From: Undibacterium_A arcticum
GTDB taxonomy: Bacteria > Pseudomonadota > Gammaproteobacteria > Burkholderiales > Burkholderiaceae_D
DNA: 64,000 nt
Reading direction: 5' to 3' (one strand)
Assembly (NCBI RefSeq): GCF_042660705.1
Contig: NZ_JBHSUQ010000001.1
The notes beneath the pieces were generated by a model. That model saw only the letters and a program-made list of their open reading frames with translations. It was not told the DNA's origin and ran no database searches. The position numbers were made by a program, and so were the translations under genes. Shown in pieces: positions 55,512 to 64,000 of this stretch (its first letter is position 1; every line of letters starts with the position of its first letter).

Positions 55512-56352
55512 ATGATACTGACCATCCGTCATGAAACGGTGTACCGCTATACCGCGCCGCTGGCCTATACGATCCAGCAACTGCGCTTGTCGCCGCGCAG
55601 CGAGCCGCAGCAGCGCTGCCTGGCGTGGCAAATCACGACCGCCGGCAAGTTGCATGCTTTCACCGACGCGTTCGGCAACCTCGGTCATATGCTGACCATC
55701 ACCGGGCCGCATGACGAGGTGCGGATCGAAGTCGAAGGCGTGGTCGACGTTAGCAGCCCCGAGCGTGGCCGCCTGCAGGATCAAAATGGGCTATCGCCGT
55801 TGCTGTTTACGACGCCGACGCCCTTGACTGCGCCGACCGCGAACATTCGGGACTTTGCGGCACATTATTTACCCGGCACGCGCTTGCCCACGCTCGATGG
55901 CGTGCAGAGCGTGCGCAGCGACGACTTGTTGAAGCTGGCCGACGCGATCTGCGCCGCGGTCGCGTATCAGGGCGGCGCCACCGTCGTCACCACCAGCGCC
56001 GACGATGCTTTGCTGCTGGGGCGCGGTGTCTGCCAGGACCACGCCCATTTGTTTCTGGCCTGCTGCCGCGCGCACCACATCGCGGCGCGCTATGTGTCCG
56101 GCTATATCGATCCCGGCAGCAGCGCCCACGCGGAGAGCCACGCGTGGATCGATGCCTGGGTCGACGACGATGATTTGCGGCTGGGTCAGCATCGACGTCA
56201 CGCATGCGTGCTTCTTGAATGATTCATATTGCCGGCTGGCGCTCGGCCGCGACTATGACTCGGCGGCGCCGGTGCGCGGCGTACGCCGTGGGGGTGGCGA
56301 CGAGAAGCTGGAAGTCCATGTCAGCGTCGCGTCATCGCCGTCGGTGCAGTGA
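55512..56352 (+). CDS. Transglutaminase-like cysteine peptidase (Anbu locus; frame break)
   Basis: About 279 residues if repaired. The N-terminal beta domain starts MILTIRHETVYRYTAPLAYTIQQLRLSPR. The catalytic triad is visible: Cys174 (GRGVCQDHAHLF), His210 (ESHAWIDAW) and the aspartate of SIDVTHA. The frame shifts at about 56174 (GATGATTTGCGG, one T too many), just before the aspartate, and then reads CGWVSIDVTHACFLNDSYCRL to the end. Bacterial members are thought to act as peptidases or amidases on the product of the linked ATP-grasp enzyme. Confidence 0.88.
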
Positions 56353-56452
56353 GTCGCAGAATCGATGCAAGGTCAGTGTCTGCGCAAAAACGACTCATCA
56401 GGCTTCCTGTAAAATTCTGCTTCTGGACGTATTTGAATCAAAGATTGCCACC

Positions 56453-57373
56453 ATGACTTATTGTGTTGCCATGTGCCTCGATGCGGGAATGGTTTTTCTG
56501 TCGGACTCACGTACCAATGCCGGCGTCGATCAGGTCAGTTCATTTCGCAAGATGAGCGTGTTCGAGAATCCTGGCGACCGCATGATGGTGTTGCTGACTG
56601 CCGGCAATCTTTCCATTTCACAATCGATCCGTCAGATCATTGCCGAGCCGACCAGGGATGACGGCCGAAGTATCTGGAGCGCCGGCTCGATGTTCGAAGC
56701 GGCACAAATTTTAGGCGACGCGATCCGCACCGTGCACGACCGCGACGCCAAGGCGCTCGGTGACTTCGGCATCGACTTCAATGTCAGCATGATTTTCGGC
56801 GGCCAGATCAAGGGCGAGCGCTGCCGCTTGTTCAAGATGTACTCGGCCGGCAACTTCATCGAATCGCATAATGAAAACACCTATTTCCAGATCGGCGAAT
56901 CGAAATACGGCAAGCCGATCATCGACCGCATCGTCACGCCGGCCACGCGGCTCGATGATGCCGCCAAGTGCGCACTAGTTTCGATGGACTCGACGCTGCG
57001 TTCCAACATCTCGGTCGGCCTGCCGCTCGACCTGCTGCTGTACGAGACCAATAGCCTGGCGCTGAACCGCTTCGTGACAATCGACGACAAGAATCAATAT
57101 TTCCAGATGATCCGCAACACCTGGGGCGACCAGTTGCGGCGCGTGTTCGACAGCATCGACAATCCGATCTGGAACGCGTCGCCGGAAACTACAACCAACG
57201 TGCTGTCGTCGCTAAAGCACCGCAGCATGCCGGTGTTCCTGCCGGTACCGCCGCATCTGGCGACAGGCGAGCGTCCGGAGTTACAGACGCTGGCGCAAGA
57301 CCGCCCCGCCGAAAATCCTGAGACCGCCGCGCGGCGGGATAACCCCCATTCGGCCAACCCGGAGTCGCAATAA
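56453..57373 (+). CDS. Anbu, proteasome-type peptidase
   Basis: A 306-residue NTN-hydrolase related to HslV and proteasome beta subunits. The start MTYCVAMCLDAGMVFLSDSRTNAG places Thr2 as the nucleophile after Met removal, followed by the conserved Asp (SDSRT) and the lysine in FRKMSVF. The last roughly 70 residues are an Anbu-specific tail ending in low-complexity sequence. It is last in the operon after the transglutaminase-like gene. Anbu assembles into ring or lock-washer oligomers; its substrate is not firmly established. Confidence 0.93.
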   Translation: MTYCVAMCLDAGMVFLSDSRTNAGVDQVSSFRKMSVFENPGDRMMVLLTAGNLSISQSIRQIIAEPTRDDGRSIWSAGSMFEAAQILGDAIRTVHDRDAKALGDFGIDFNVSMIFGGQIKGERCRLFKMYSAGNFIESHNENTYFQIGESKYGKPIIDRIVTPATRLDDAAKCALVSMDSTLRSNISVGLPLDLLLYETNSLALNRFVTIDDKNQYFQMIRNTWGDQLRRVFDSIDNPIWNASPETTTNVLSSLKHRSMPVFLPVPPHLATGERPELQTLAQDRPAENPETAARRDNPHSANPESQ

Positions 57374-57374
57374 A

Positions 57375-57406
57375 AAACGGCACGCTGGATTAGCAACGTG
57401 CCGTTT
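57375..57406. terminator. Hairpin between convergent anbu and purM
   Basis: AAACGGCACG pairs with CGTGCCGTTT across a 12-base loop, immediately after the anbu stop and 19 bases from the purM stop. A/T runs on both sides suit a bidirectional terminator. Confidence 0.75.
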
Positions 57407-57424
57407 CTGATCAAGCGTGACCGC

Positions 57425-58468
<1,044 letters not shown>

Positions 58469-58662
58469 GATGATAGTGGCGGCAGAGGCGGTAAAATAGA
58501 TGGTTAAGGTCGAGTTGGCGGCTTCGGCCAAACCGCTATTGTAGCAAATTGCCCCTAATTTGACCCCGAATCAACCCTGGGGCCACCTTGGCTTGGCCCG
58601 GACTTTCTCTTTAACGCCGCCTGACAAAACAGACAACTCGCTGACAATTAACCGACAAATCA

Positions 58663-59780
58663 ATGCCATTTCTTTCACATTCGAGCAAAAACAGAGCGCG
58701 CTATGGCTGGTGCTGGGGCTGGCACTGCTGGTTCTGCTGGTGCTGCTGGGGCCGGTGATGACGCCGTTCATTGCCGCCGCGATCCTGGCATACGCATTGA
58801 ATCCCGGCGTCGACCTGATCGCCTCGCTGCGACTCGGCAAATTTCGCGTGCCGCGCTCGCTCGCGGTGGTGCTGATGATGCTGTTGCTGCTGGCGGCGAT
58901 CCTGGCGCTGGTGTTGATCGTGCTGCCAGTGTTGCAGACCGAGATCCCGATGCTGCGCGACCAGATTCCGACCTTCCTGACCCGCCTGAACAACACCCTG
59001 GCACCGCCCTTGGCCGAGCTCGGCATCCATGTACGGCTCGACGGTGCCGGCATCAAGACCCTGCTGACCCAGCAGCTCAGTACTAGCGGCGACGAAATCT
59101 GGCGCGCGATGCTGGCCTCGGCCAAGGTCGGCGGCATCGCGGTGCTGGGCTGGCTGGCGACGCTATTGCTGATCCCGATGGTGCTGTTTTACCTGCTGCT
59201 CGACTGGCATCCGTTCCTGAAAAAGCTGGAACACATGGTGCCGCGGCGCTGGGCCGCCAGAACCGTGGCGATGGCGCAAGAAGTTGACGGCTTGCTGGCG
59301 CAATACCTGCGCGGCCAGTTGCTGGTGATGCTCATCCTGGCGGCGTATTATTCGGTGGCGCTGACAATCGCCGGTTTCGATGTCGCGCTGCCGGTCGGTA
59401 TCGTCACTGGCCTGCTGGTATTCATCCCCTACCTCGGCTTTGGCATCGGACTGGTGCTGGCACTGATTGCTGCGGCGCTGCAATTTACCGGGCTGCATGG
59501 GCTGGTGGCGGTCGCAATCATCTACAGCATCGGGCAAGTGCTGGAAGGTTTCTTTTTGACGCCGCGCCTGGTCGGCGAGCGCATCGGCCTGCATCCGCTG
59601 GTGGTGATCTTCGCGCTGCTCGCGTTCGGCCAGCTGTTCGGTTTCGTCGGCGTGTTGCTGGCGCTGCCGGCGTCGGCGATCCTGTCGGTCGCCTTCAAGC
59701 ACTTGCGGTTGCATTATCTGAATAGCAGTTTTTATAATGCACAAACAAATAGCCCCAATAACCCCAATAGTCATGTGTGA
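58663..59780 (+). CDS. AI-2E/PerM-family permease (probable frame break at the start)
   Basis: About 372 residues. Hydrophobic segments near the N-terminus (ALWLVLGLALLVLLVLLGPV) and in the C-terminal half (VGIVTGLLVFIPYLGFGIGLVLALIAA) give the 7-8 helix PerM/YdiK topology. The likely ATG at 58663 reads MPF and then needs one more T (CATTTCTTTC) to enter SFTFEQKQSALW. Without repair, only a TTG at 58560 starts the frame. In Burkholderiales this gene commonly lies between purM and hda. Members include sodium/proton antiporters and autoinducer exporters; substrate unknown. Confidence 0.85.
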
Positions 59781-59786
59781 GTCCGA

Positions 59787-60476
59787 ATGAGGCAGTTGAC
59801 GCTCGACATCGGCGCGAATCAGCCGCAAACCTTGGACAGTTTCGTGACCGGGCAAAATGCCGAACTGGCGCAGCTCGCGCAGCAGTTCGCCGCGCGCAGT
59901 GCAAGTGAGCGTTTCGCCTACCTGTGGGGTGAAGCCGCGGCCGGCAAGAGCCATCTGCTGCACGCGCTGGCGGCCGGCGCGCGGAGCCGTTACATCGATG
60001 CCGCCACGGCCGGCGTCGATGCGTTTTTATATACACCGGAGATCGAGCTGTACCTGCTCGACGATTGCGACCGGCTGTCGCCCGAACTGCAGATCGAGGC
60101 CTTCAATCTATTTAACCAGATCCGCGACAATGGCGGCTATCTGGTCAGCACCGGCTCTGCGCCGCCGGCATTGCTGGCGGTGCGCGAGGATCTGCGCACC
60201 CGGATGGGTTGGGGCCTGATCTATCAGGTGCACGGCCTGACCGATGACGAAAAGATCGCCGCCCTGACGCAGGCAGCGCAGCTGCGCGGTTTGACGCTGT
60301 CGCCCGGCGTGTTACCCTATTTGATCACCCACTTCCGGCGCGATATGCGCTCGCTGTCGGCAATGCTCGACGCGCTCGACGGCTATTCGCTGGAAACCCA
60401 GCGCCCAATCACCCTGCCGCTGTTGCGTGAGCTGTTGCAACTGGAGCGCGCAATCACAACCAACCCCAAAGCATGA
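59787..60476 (+). CDS. hda: DnaA regulatory inactivator Hda
   Basis: A 229-residue AAA+ protein related to DnaA domain III. It has the Walker A-like GEAAAGKSHLL, Walker B-like YLLDDCDRL, and the sensor 2 region FRRDMRSLSAMLDALDGYS. The N-terminal MRQLTLDIG resembles the clamp-binding peptide (QL-L/F type) of Hda. It stimulates ATP hydrolysis by DnaA bound to the sliding clamp and so limits re-initiation of replication. It overlaps the next gene by four bases. Confidence 0.9.
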   Translation: MRQLTLDIGANQPQTLDSFVTGQNAELAQLAQQFAARSASERFAYLWGEAAAGKSHLLHALAAGARSRYIDAATAGVDAFLYTPEIELYLLDDCDRLSPELQIEAFNLFNQIRDNGGYLVSTGSAPPALLAVREDLRTRMGWGLIYQVHGLTDDEKIAALTQAAQLRGLTLSPGVLPYLITHFRRDMRSLSAMLDALDGYSLETQRPITLPLLRELLQLERAITTNPKA

Positions 60477-61147
60477 GCAACCTGGCCCTGTTCGACCTCG
60501 ACCACACCTTGCTGCCGCTCGACTCGGATTACGAGTGGGGCCAGTTCCTGACCCGCATCGGCGCGGTCGATGCGAAAGAATTCGCACGCCGCAATGCCGA
60601 ATTCTTCGCGCAATATCAGGCCGGCACGCTCGATCCGGTCGCGTATCTGGAGTTTGCGCTCGGCACGCTGGCCCAGTTCTCCCGCCAGCAGTTGGATGAC
60701 TGGCATGCGCAATTCATGCATGAAGTCATCACGCCAGCGATCCGGCCGGCGGCCAGCGACCTGCTGCTGCGCCATCAGGACGCCGGCGACCTGCTGGCGA
60801 TCATCACCGCCACCAACCATTTCGTCACCGCGCCGATTGCACGCCAGCTCGGCATCGAACACCTGATCGCCGCCATGCCGGAGCGGACGCCAGCGGGCGA
60901 CATCACCGGCCGGCTGGTCGGGATCCCGACCTCGGGCGCCGGCAAGGTCAGCCACATGCACGACTGGCTGGCCGCGATGGACAAATCGCTCGACAGCTTT
61001 GACCGGAGCCATTTCTACAGCGACTCGCACAACGATATCCCGCTACTCTCGATCGTCACTCATCCGATCGCCACCAACCCGAACGCCAAACTGGAAGCGC
61101 ATGCGATTGCGCACGGCTGGCCATTATTAAAACTATTCAATGATTAA
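60473..61147 (+). CDS. HAD-superfamily phosphatase (subfamily IB, SerB-like)
   Basis: 224 residues. Motif I is FDLDHTLLPLDSDY (nucleophile and acid aspartates); motif II is the TATNHF-like IITATNHFVTA; motif III is the YSDSHNDIPLL loop with metal-binding aspartates. It belongs to the CicA/SerB-like HAD-IB group; the substrate is not known. It is coupled to hda (ATGA overlap) and pcnB (8-base overlap). Confidence 0.88.
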   Translation: MSNLALFDLDHTLLPLDSDYEWGQFLTRIGAVDAKEFARRNAEFFAQYQAGTLDPVAYLEFALGTLAQFSRQQLDDWHAQFMHEVITPAIRPAASDLLLRHQDAGDLLAIITATNHFVTAPIARQLGIEHLIAAMPERTPAGDITGRLVGIPTSGAGKVSHMHDWLAAMDKSLDSFDRSHFYSDSHNDIPLLSIVTHPIATNPNAKLEAHAIAHGWPLLKLFND

Positions 61148-62558
61148 AAAGTTCATCCGGCGCATGCTCGGCGTCAAGCAGGCGCCACCATCGACCGACC
61201 AGACCGAACCTCAGGTGCTGAACCAGCAACAGCACGGCATCGACCCGCAGCTGTTATCGGCCAACGCGGTGCGCGTCACGCACACGCTGCAGGACGCCGG
61301 CTTCAAGGCCTTCGTGGTGGGTGGCGCGGTGCGCGACTTGCTGCTCGGCGTCAAGCCGAAGGATTTCGATATCGCGACCAATGCCACGCCGGAACAGGTC
61401 AAGCGTTTATTCAGACGCGCGTTCATCATCGGCAAGCGGTTCCAGATCGTGCATGTGATGTTCGGCCAGGACCTGCTGGAAGTGACCACCTTCCGCGGCG
61501 CGTCGAGCGACGGCGCGCCCAAGGACGAGCATGGCCGCGTGCTGCGCGACAATACCTTCGGCCTGCAGCACGAGGACGCGGTGCGGCGCGACTTCACCAT
61601 CAACGCGATGTATTACGATCCGGCCAGCCAGACCGTGCTCGATTATCACGGCGGCATTGCCGATATCCGTAACAAGACGCTGCGCATCATCGGCGCGCCG
61701 GAAGCGCGCTACCGCGAAGACCCGATCCGCATGCTGCGCGCGGTGCGTTTCGCTGCCAAGCTCGGCTTTGACATCGACCCATCGACCAGCGCGCCGGTCG
61801 CGGTGATGGCGCCGCTGGTCAACAACGTGCCGGCGGCACGCGTGTTCGACGAGATGCTGAAGCTGTTGATGAGCGGCCATGCGCTGGCCTGTTTGCAGCA
61901 ATTGCGCAAACAAGGCCTGCATCACGGCCTGCTGCCATTGCTCGACGTGGTGCTGGAGCAGCCGCTCGGCGCGCGCTTCGTCACGCTGGCGCTGGACAAT
62001 ACCGACCAGCGCATCAAGCTCGGCAAACCGGTGTCGCCCGGCTTCCTGTTCGCATCGCTGCTGTGGCATCAGGTGCTGGAAAAATGGACCGCCTACCGCG
62101 CCGCCGGCGAATATCCGATTCCGGCGCTGCATCTGGCGGCCGACGACGTGCTCAATACCCAGACCGAGAAACTGGCGCTGCAGCGCAAGATCGGCTCCGA
62201 CATGCGTGACATCTGGGCCATGCAGCCGCGCTTTGAGCGGCGTACCGGCAAGACACCGTATAAATTGCTGGAACATACGCGCTTTCGCGCCGGTTACGAT
62301 TTCCTGCTGCTGCGCTGCGCGTCGGGCGAAATCGACAGCGCGATCGGCGAATGGTGGACCGAATTCATCGAGGGCGACGGTCCCGGCCGCGAGCAATTGC
62401 TGGCGCAAAAATCGCGCGCGGAAGACAGCGCCGGCGCCAGCAAGAAGCGGCCGAAACGGCGTGGCGGACGCGGTCGTGCAAAAACGGGGGACAGCGGCGC
62501 TGACACCTCGGCGGAGCGCGGCAATGCGGAGCCGTCCGGCGGCGAGGGCAATCAATAA
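61140..62558 (+). CDS. pcnB: Poly(A) polymerase I
   Basis: A 472-residue class II nucleotidyltransferase-fold enzyme that adds poly(A) to RNA 3' ends and speeds decay. The head domain has VGGAVRDLLLGVKPKDFDIAT with the catalytic Asp-x-Asp, followed by FRGASSDG and RRDFTINAMYYD. The Arg-rich neck REDPIRMLRAVRFAAKLGF is present. A basic C-terminal tail (KKRPKRRGGRGRAK) is typical of PcnB as opposed to CCA-adding enzymes. The HAD gene overlaps its start; folK begins at its last base. Confidence 0.93.
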   Translation: MIKKFIRRMLGVKQAPPSTDQTEPQVLNQQQHGIDPQLLSANAVRVTHTLQDAGFKAFVVGGAVRDLLLGVKPKDFDIATNATPEQVKRLFRRAFIIGKRFQIVHVMFGQDLLEVTTFRGASSDGAPKDEHGRVLRDNTFGLQHEDAVRRDFTINAMYYDPASQTVLDYHGGIADIRNKTLRIIGAPEARYREDPIRMLRAVRFAAKLGFDIDPSTSAPVAVMAPLVNNVPAARVFDEMLKLLMSGHALACLQQLRKQGLHHGLLPLLDVVLEQPLGARFVTLALDNTDQRIKLGKPVSPGFLFASLLWHQVLEKWTAYRAAGEYPIPALHLAADDVLNTQTEKLALQRKIGSDMRDIWAMQPRFERRTGKTPYKLLEHTRFRAGYDFLLLRCASGEIDSAIGEWWTEFIEGDGPGREQLLAQKSRAEDSAGASKKRPKRRGGRGRAKTGDSGADTSAERGNAEPSGGEGNQ

Positions 62559-63058
62559 TGGTGTTCGACCCGACCACGGCAGTCACCGCCTACATCGGGC
62601 TAGGCGCCAATCTGGGCGATGCGGCGCTGCAGGTGCGCCGCGCGATCGCCGCGCTGGCACAGTTGCCCGATACCAGCGTCACTGCGCAATCGAGCTTGTT
62701 TCGCAGCGCGCCGATCGATGCCGGTGGCGACGATTACGTCAACGCGGTGGTGCAGTTGACGACCCGATTAACTGCCGCCGAGCTGCTGCAGCGCCTGCAG
62801 GCGCTGGAGTTGACGTTCGGGCGCGAGCGGCCCTATCGGAATGCGCCGCGCACGCTCGACCTCGATATCCTGCTGTACGGGCAACAGCAAATCGCATCGG
62901 AACACCTGACCGTACCGCATCCGCGCCTGACGCAACGCGCGTTTGCGCTGATCCCGCTGCTGCAGCTCGACCCGCTGCTGACGATTCCGGGTCAGGGCCC
63001 GGCGCACAGCTTCGCGCCGGCCGTCGCGGACCAGGCAATATGCATGATCGATGATTAA
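62558..63058 (+). CDS. folK: 2-amino-4-hydroxy-6-hydroxymethyldihydropteridine pyrophosphokinase
   Basis: A 166-residue HPPK that transfers pyrophosphate from ATP to the pterin in folate synthesis. YIGLGANLGD at the N-terminus and the signature FGRERPYRNAPRTLDLDILLYG with the metal-binding aspartates are intact. Its ATG overlaps the pcnB stop by one base. Confidence 0.95.
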   Translation: MVFDPTTAVTAYIGLGANLGDAALQVRRAIAALAQLPDTSVTAQSSLFRSAPIDAGGDDYVNAVVQLTTRLTAAELLQRLQALELTFGRERPYRNAPRTLDLDILLYGQQQIASEHLTVPHPRLTQRAFALIPLLQLDPLLTIPGQGPAHSFAPAVADQAICMIDD

Positions 63059-63173
63059 TACTGGCGCCAGTATATAATTGAACCGCACATTAATCGCGCG
63101 GCATGACCATGGTTTGGATATACTCCCATGAAATTGATTACCAACACGCCCCTGAGCCAGGGTGACGCATAAC

Positions 63174-63812
63174 ATGGATTTCGAGCAAACCAAGTACATC
63201 GTCGTCGAAGGCCCGATCGGGGTCGGCAAGACCACGCTGGCGCGCCGCCTGGCGACCCATTTCGGTGCCCAGGAGTTGTTCGAGCAGCCGGCCGAGAACC
63301 CTTTCCTCAAAAAATTCTATCGTGATGCTGCGCGCTACGCGTTGCCGACCCAGATGTTTTTTCTGTTCCAGCGCATGAACCAGCTTCGCGATCTGGCGCA
63401 GACCGATCTGTTCGACAGCCGCACCGTGTCCGATTTCCTGCTCGACAAGGATCCGATCTTTGCGCGCCTGACCCTGGGCGACGACGAGTTCAACCTGTAT
63501 CTGAACCTGTATTCCCACCTGCGGCCGCAGGCGCCACGGCCGGACCTGGTGATCTATCTGCAGGCCGAGCCGGCCACACTGATCGAGCGCGTCAACCGGC
63601 GTGGCATCGAGATGGAAGAAGGCATTTCCGCGCCCTATCTGAACCGGCTGTGCGAGAGTTACAGCCGCTTTTTTTACGACTACGACGATGCGCCGCTGCT
63701 GATCGTCAATGCAGAACACTTCAACCCGATCCGGGACGAGGATTTCGGGCTGCTGCTGGCGCATATCGGCAATATGCGCGGCAAGCGTCATTTTTTCAAT
63801 CGCGCAGACTAA
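63174..63812 (+). CDS. Deoxynucleoside kinase family protein
   Basis: 212 residues. The P-loop GPIGVGKTTLARRLA (residues about 12-26) is followed by the family's LFEQPAENPFLKKFYRD segment, FLFQRMNQLRDL, DRTVSDFLLDKD-like SRTVSDFLLDKDPIFA and a lid-region RVNRRGIEMEEGI. It would phosphorylate deoxynucleosides for salvage; deoxyguanosine or deoxyadenosine is likely but not decided by sequence. The ATG at 63174 is preferred; a GTG at 63162 is an alternative. It sits between folK and panB, a common betaproteobacterial order. Confidence 0.88.
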   Translation: MDFEQTKYIVVEGPIGVGKTTLARRLATHFGAQELFEQPAENPFLKKFYRDAARYALPTQMFFLFQRMNQLRDLAQTDLFDSRTVSDFLLDKDPIFARLTLGDDEFNLYLNLYSHLRPQAPRPDLVIYLQAEPATLIERVNRRGIEMEEGISAPYLNRLCESYSRFFYDYDDAPLLIVNAEHFNPIRDEDFGLLLAHIGNMRGKRHFFNRAD

Positions 63813-63847
63813 TGTAGATTAGTGCAGATTAATTTCGGAGAATCACC

Positions 63848-64000
63848 ATGGCTGGATATTTGCAGGGTAATGAAGCGAAGGAACAACGCAAGGCGGTCAC
63901 CCTGCCGAGTCTGATGGCGCAGCGCGCCGCCGGCGACAGGATCGCGATGCTGACCTGTTACGACGCCAGTTTCGCGGCGTTGATGGACCGCTGCGGGGTC
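63848..64000 (+). CDS. panB: 3-methyl-2-oxobutanoate hydroxymethyltransferase (5' end only)
   Basis: The first 51 codons, cut off by the right edge. TLPSLMAQRAAGDRIAMLTCYDASFAALMDRCGV matches the PanB N-terminal barrel strand with the metal/substrate-binding TCYD motif. PanB makes ketopantoate for pantothenate and CoA synthesis. GGAG lies upstream of the ATG. Confidence 0.93.
   Translation, partial: MAGYLQGNEAKEQRKAVTLPSLMAQRAAGDRIAMLTCYDASFAALMDRCGV

Overview
The window is bacterial chromosome, most likely from a member of the Oxalobacteraceae (Burkholderiales, Betaproteobacteria). The evidence is moderately high GC, betaproteobacterial protein sequences, and familiar gene neighbourhoods: purC-purE, pgk-pyk-fbaA, hda-HAD phosphatase-pcnB-folK-deoxynucleoside kinase-panB, recA-recX, and TctD/TctE-like regulators beside a DUF4212/SSS symporter. 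The species cannot be named from the sequence alone.

Layout. 1-12.7 kb is housekeeping: purine synthesis, lower glycolysis, an AzlCD amino-acid exporter, ilvE, small conserved proteins, a BepA-like protease and moaC. 12.7-18.5 kb is accessory: a SEC-C protein, a MITE-like palindrome, a run of small secreted low-complexity proteins, tRNA-Ala(CGC), and a decayed Doc/AbrB toxin-antitoxin pair lying between two broken copies of the moaC 3' end. 18.5-22.3 kb is a type IV pilin locus: three pilin genes with sigma-54-type promoters, a TfpX/TfpZ accessory gene, and a relic showing that the locus was tandemly duplicated. 22.3-29.7 kb is again mostly core: FHA protein and PP2C phosphatase, TerC, sucCD, DUF2889, recX and recA.

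29.9-42.3 kb is a catabolic island with a GntR regulator, two almost identical MFS transporters, a TRAP-type binding protein, an arylmalonate-decarboxylase-like protein, a dihydropyrimidinase/hydantoinase, a hydantoin-racemase-like protein, two exported serine hydrolases and a fumarylacetoacetate-hydrolase-family protein. It lies between the real recA 5' end and a second, decayed copy of the recA 5' end and SOS promoter in the same orientation. Inside it are further duplications and relics (a gntR remnant and a serine-hydrolase 3' remnant). It looks built to take up and open a cyclic amide or imide, but the substrate is not shown by the sequence.

42.6-48.0 kb holds an aminotransferase, then an unusual protein joining two membrane sensor modules and a HAMP segment to an MFS transporter, followed by an orphan PF04392-type binding protein. 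48.1-53.0 kb is a two-component system with a DUF4212/SSS symporter. 53.1-57.4 kb is the Anbu locus (circularly permuted ATP-grasp, alpha-E, transglutaminase-like, Anbu). 57.4-64 kb is core: purM, a PerM-family permease, hda, a HAD phosphatase, pcnB, folK, a deoxynucleoside kinase and the start of panB.

Caution: about twenty genes, including pyk, recA and perM, carry a single-base shift, most of them in or beside a short homopolymer. Base-calling or assembly error is the simplest explanation. Such genes are annotated as one CDS with the shift noted, and clear decayed fragments are marked as pseudogenes.
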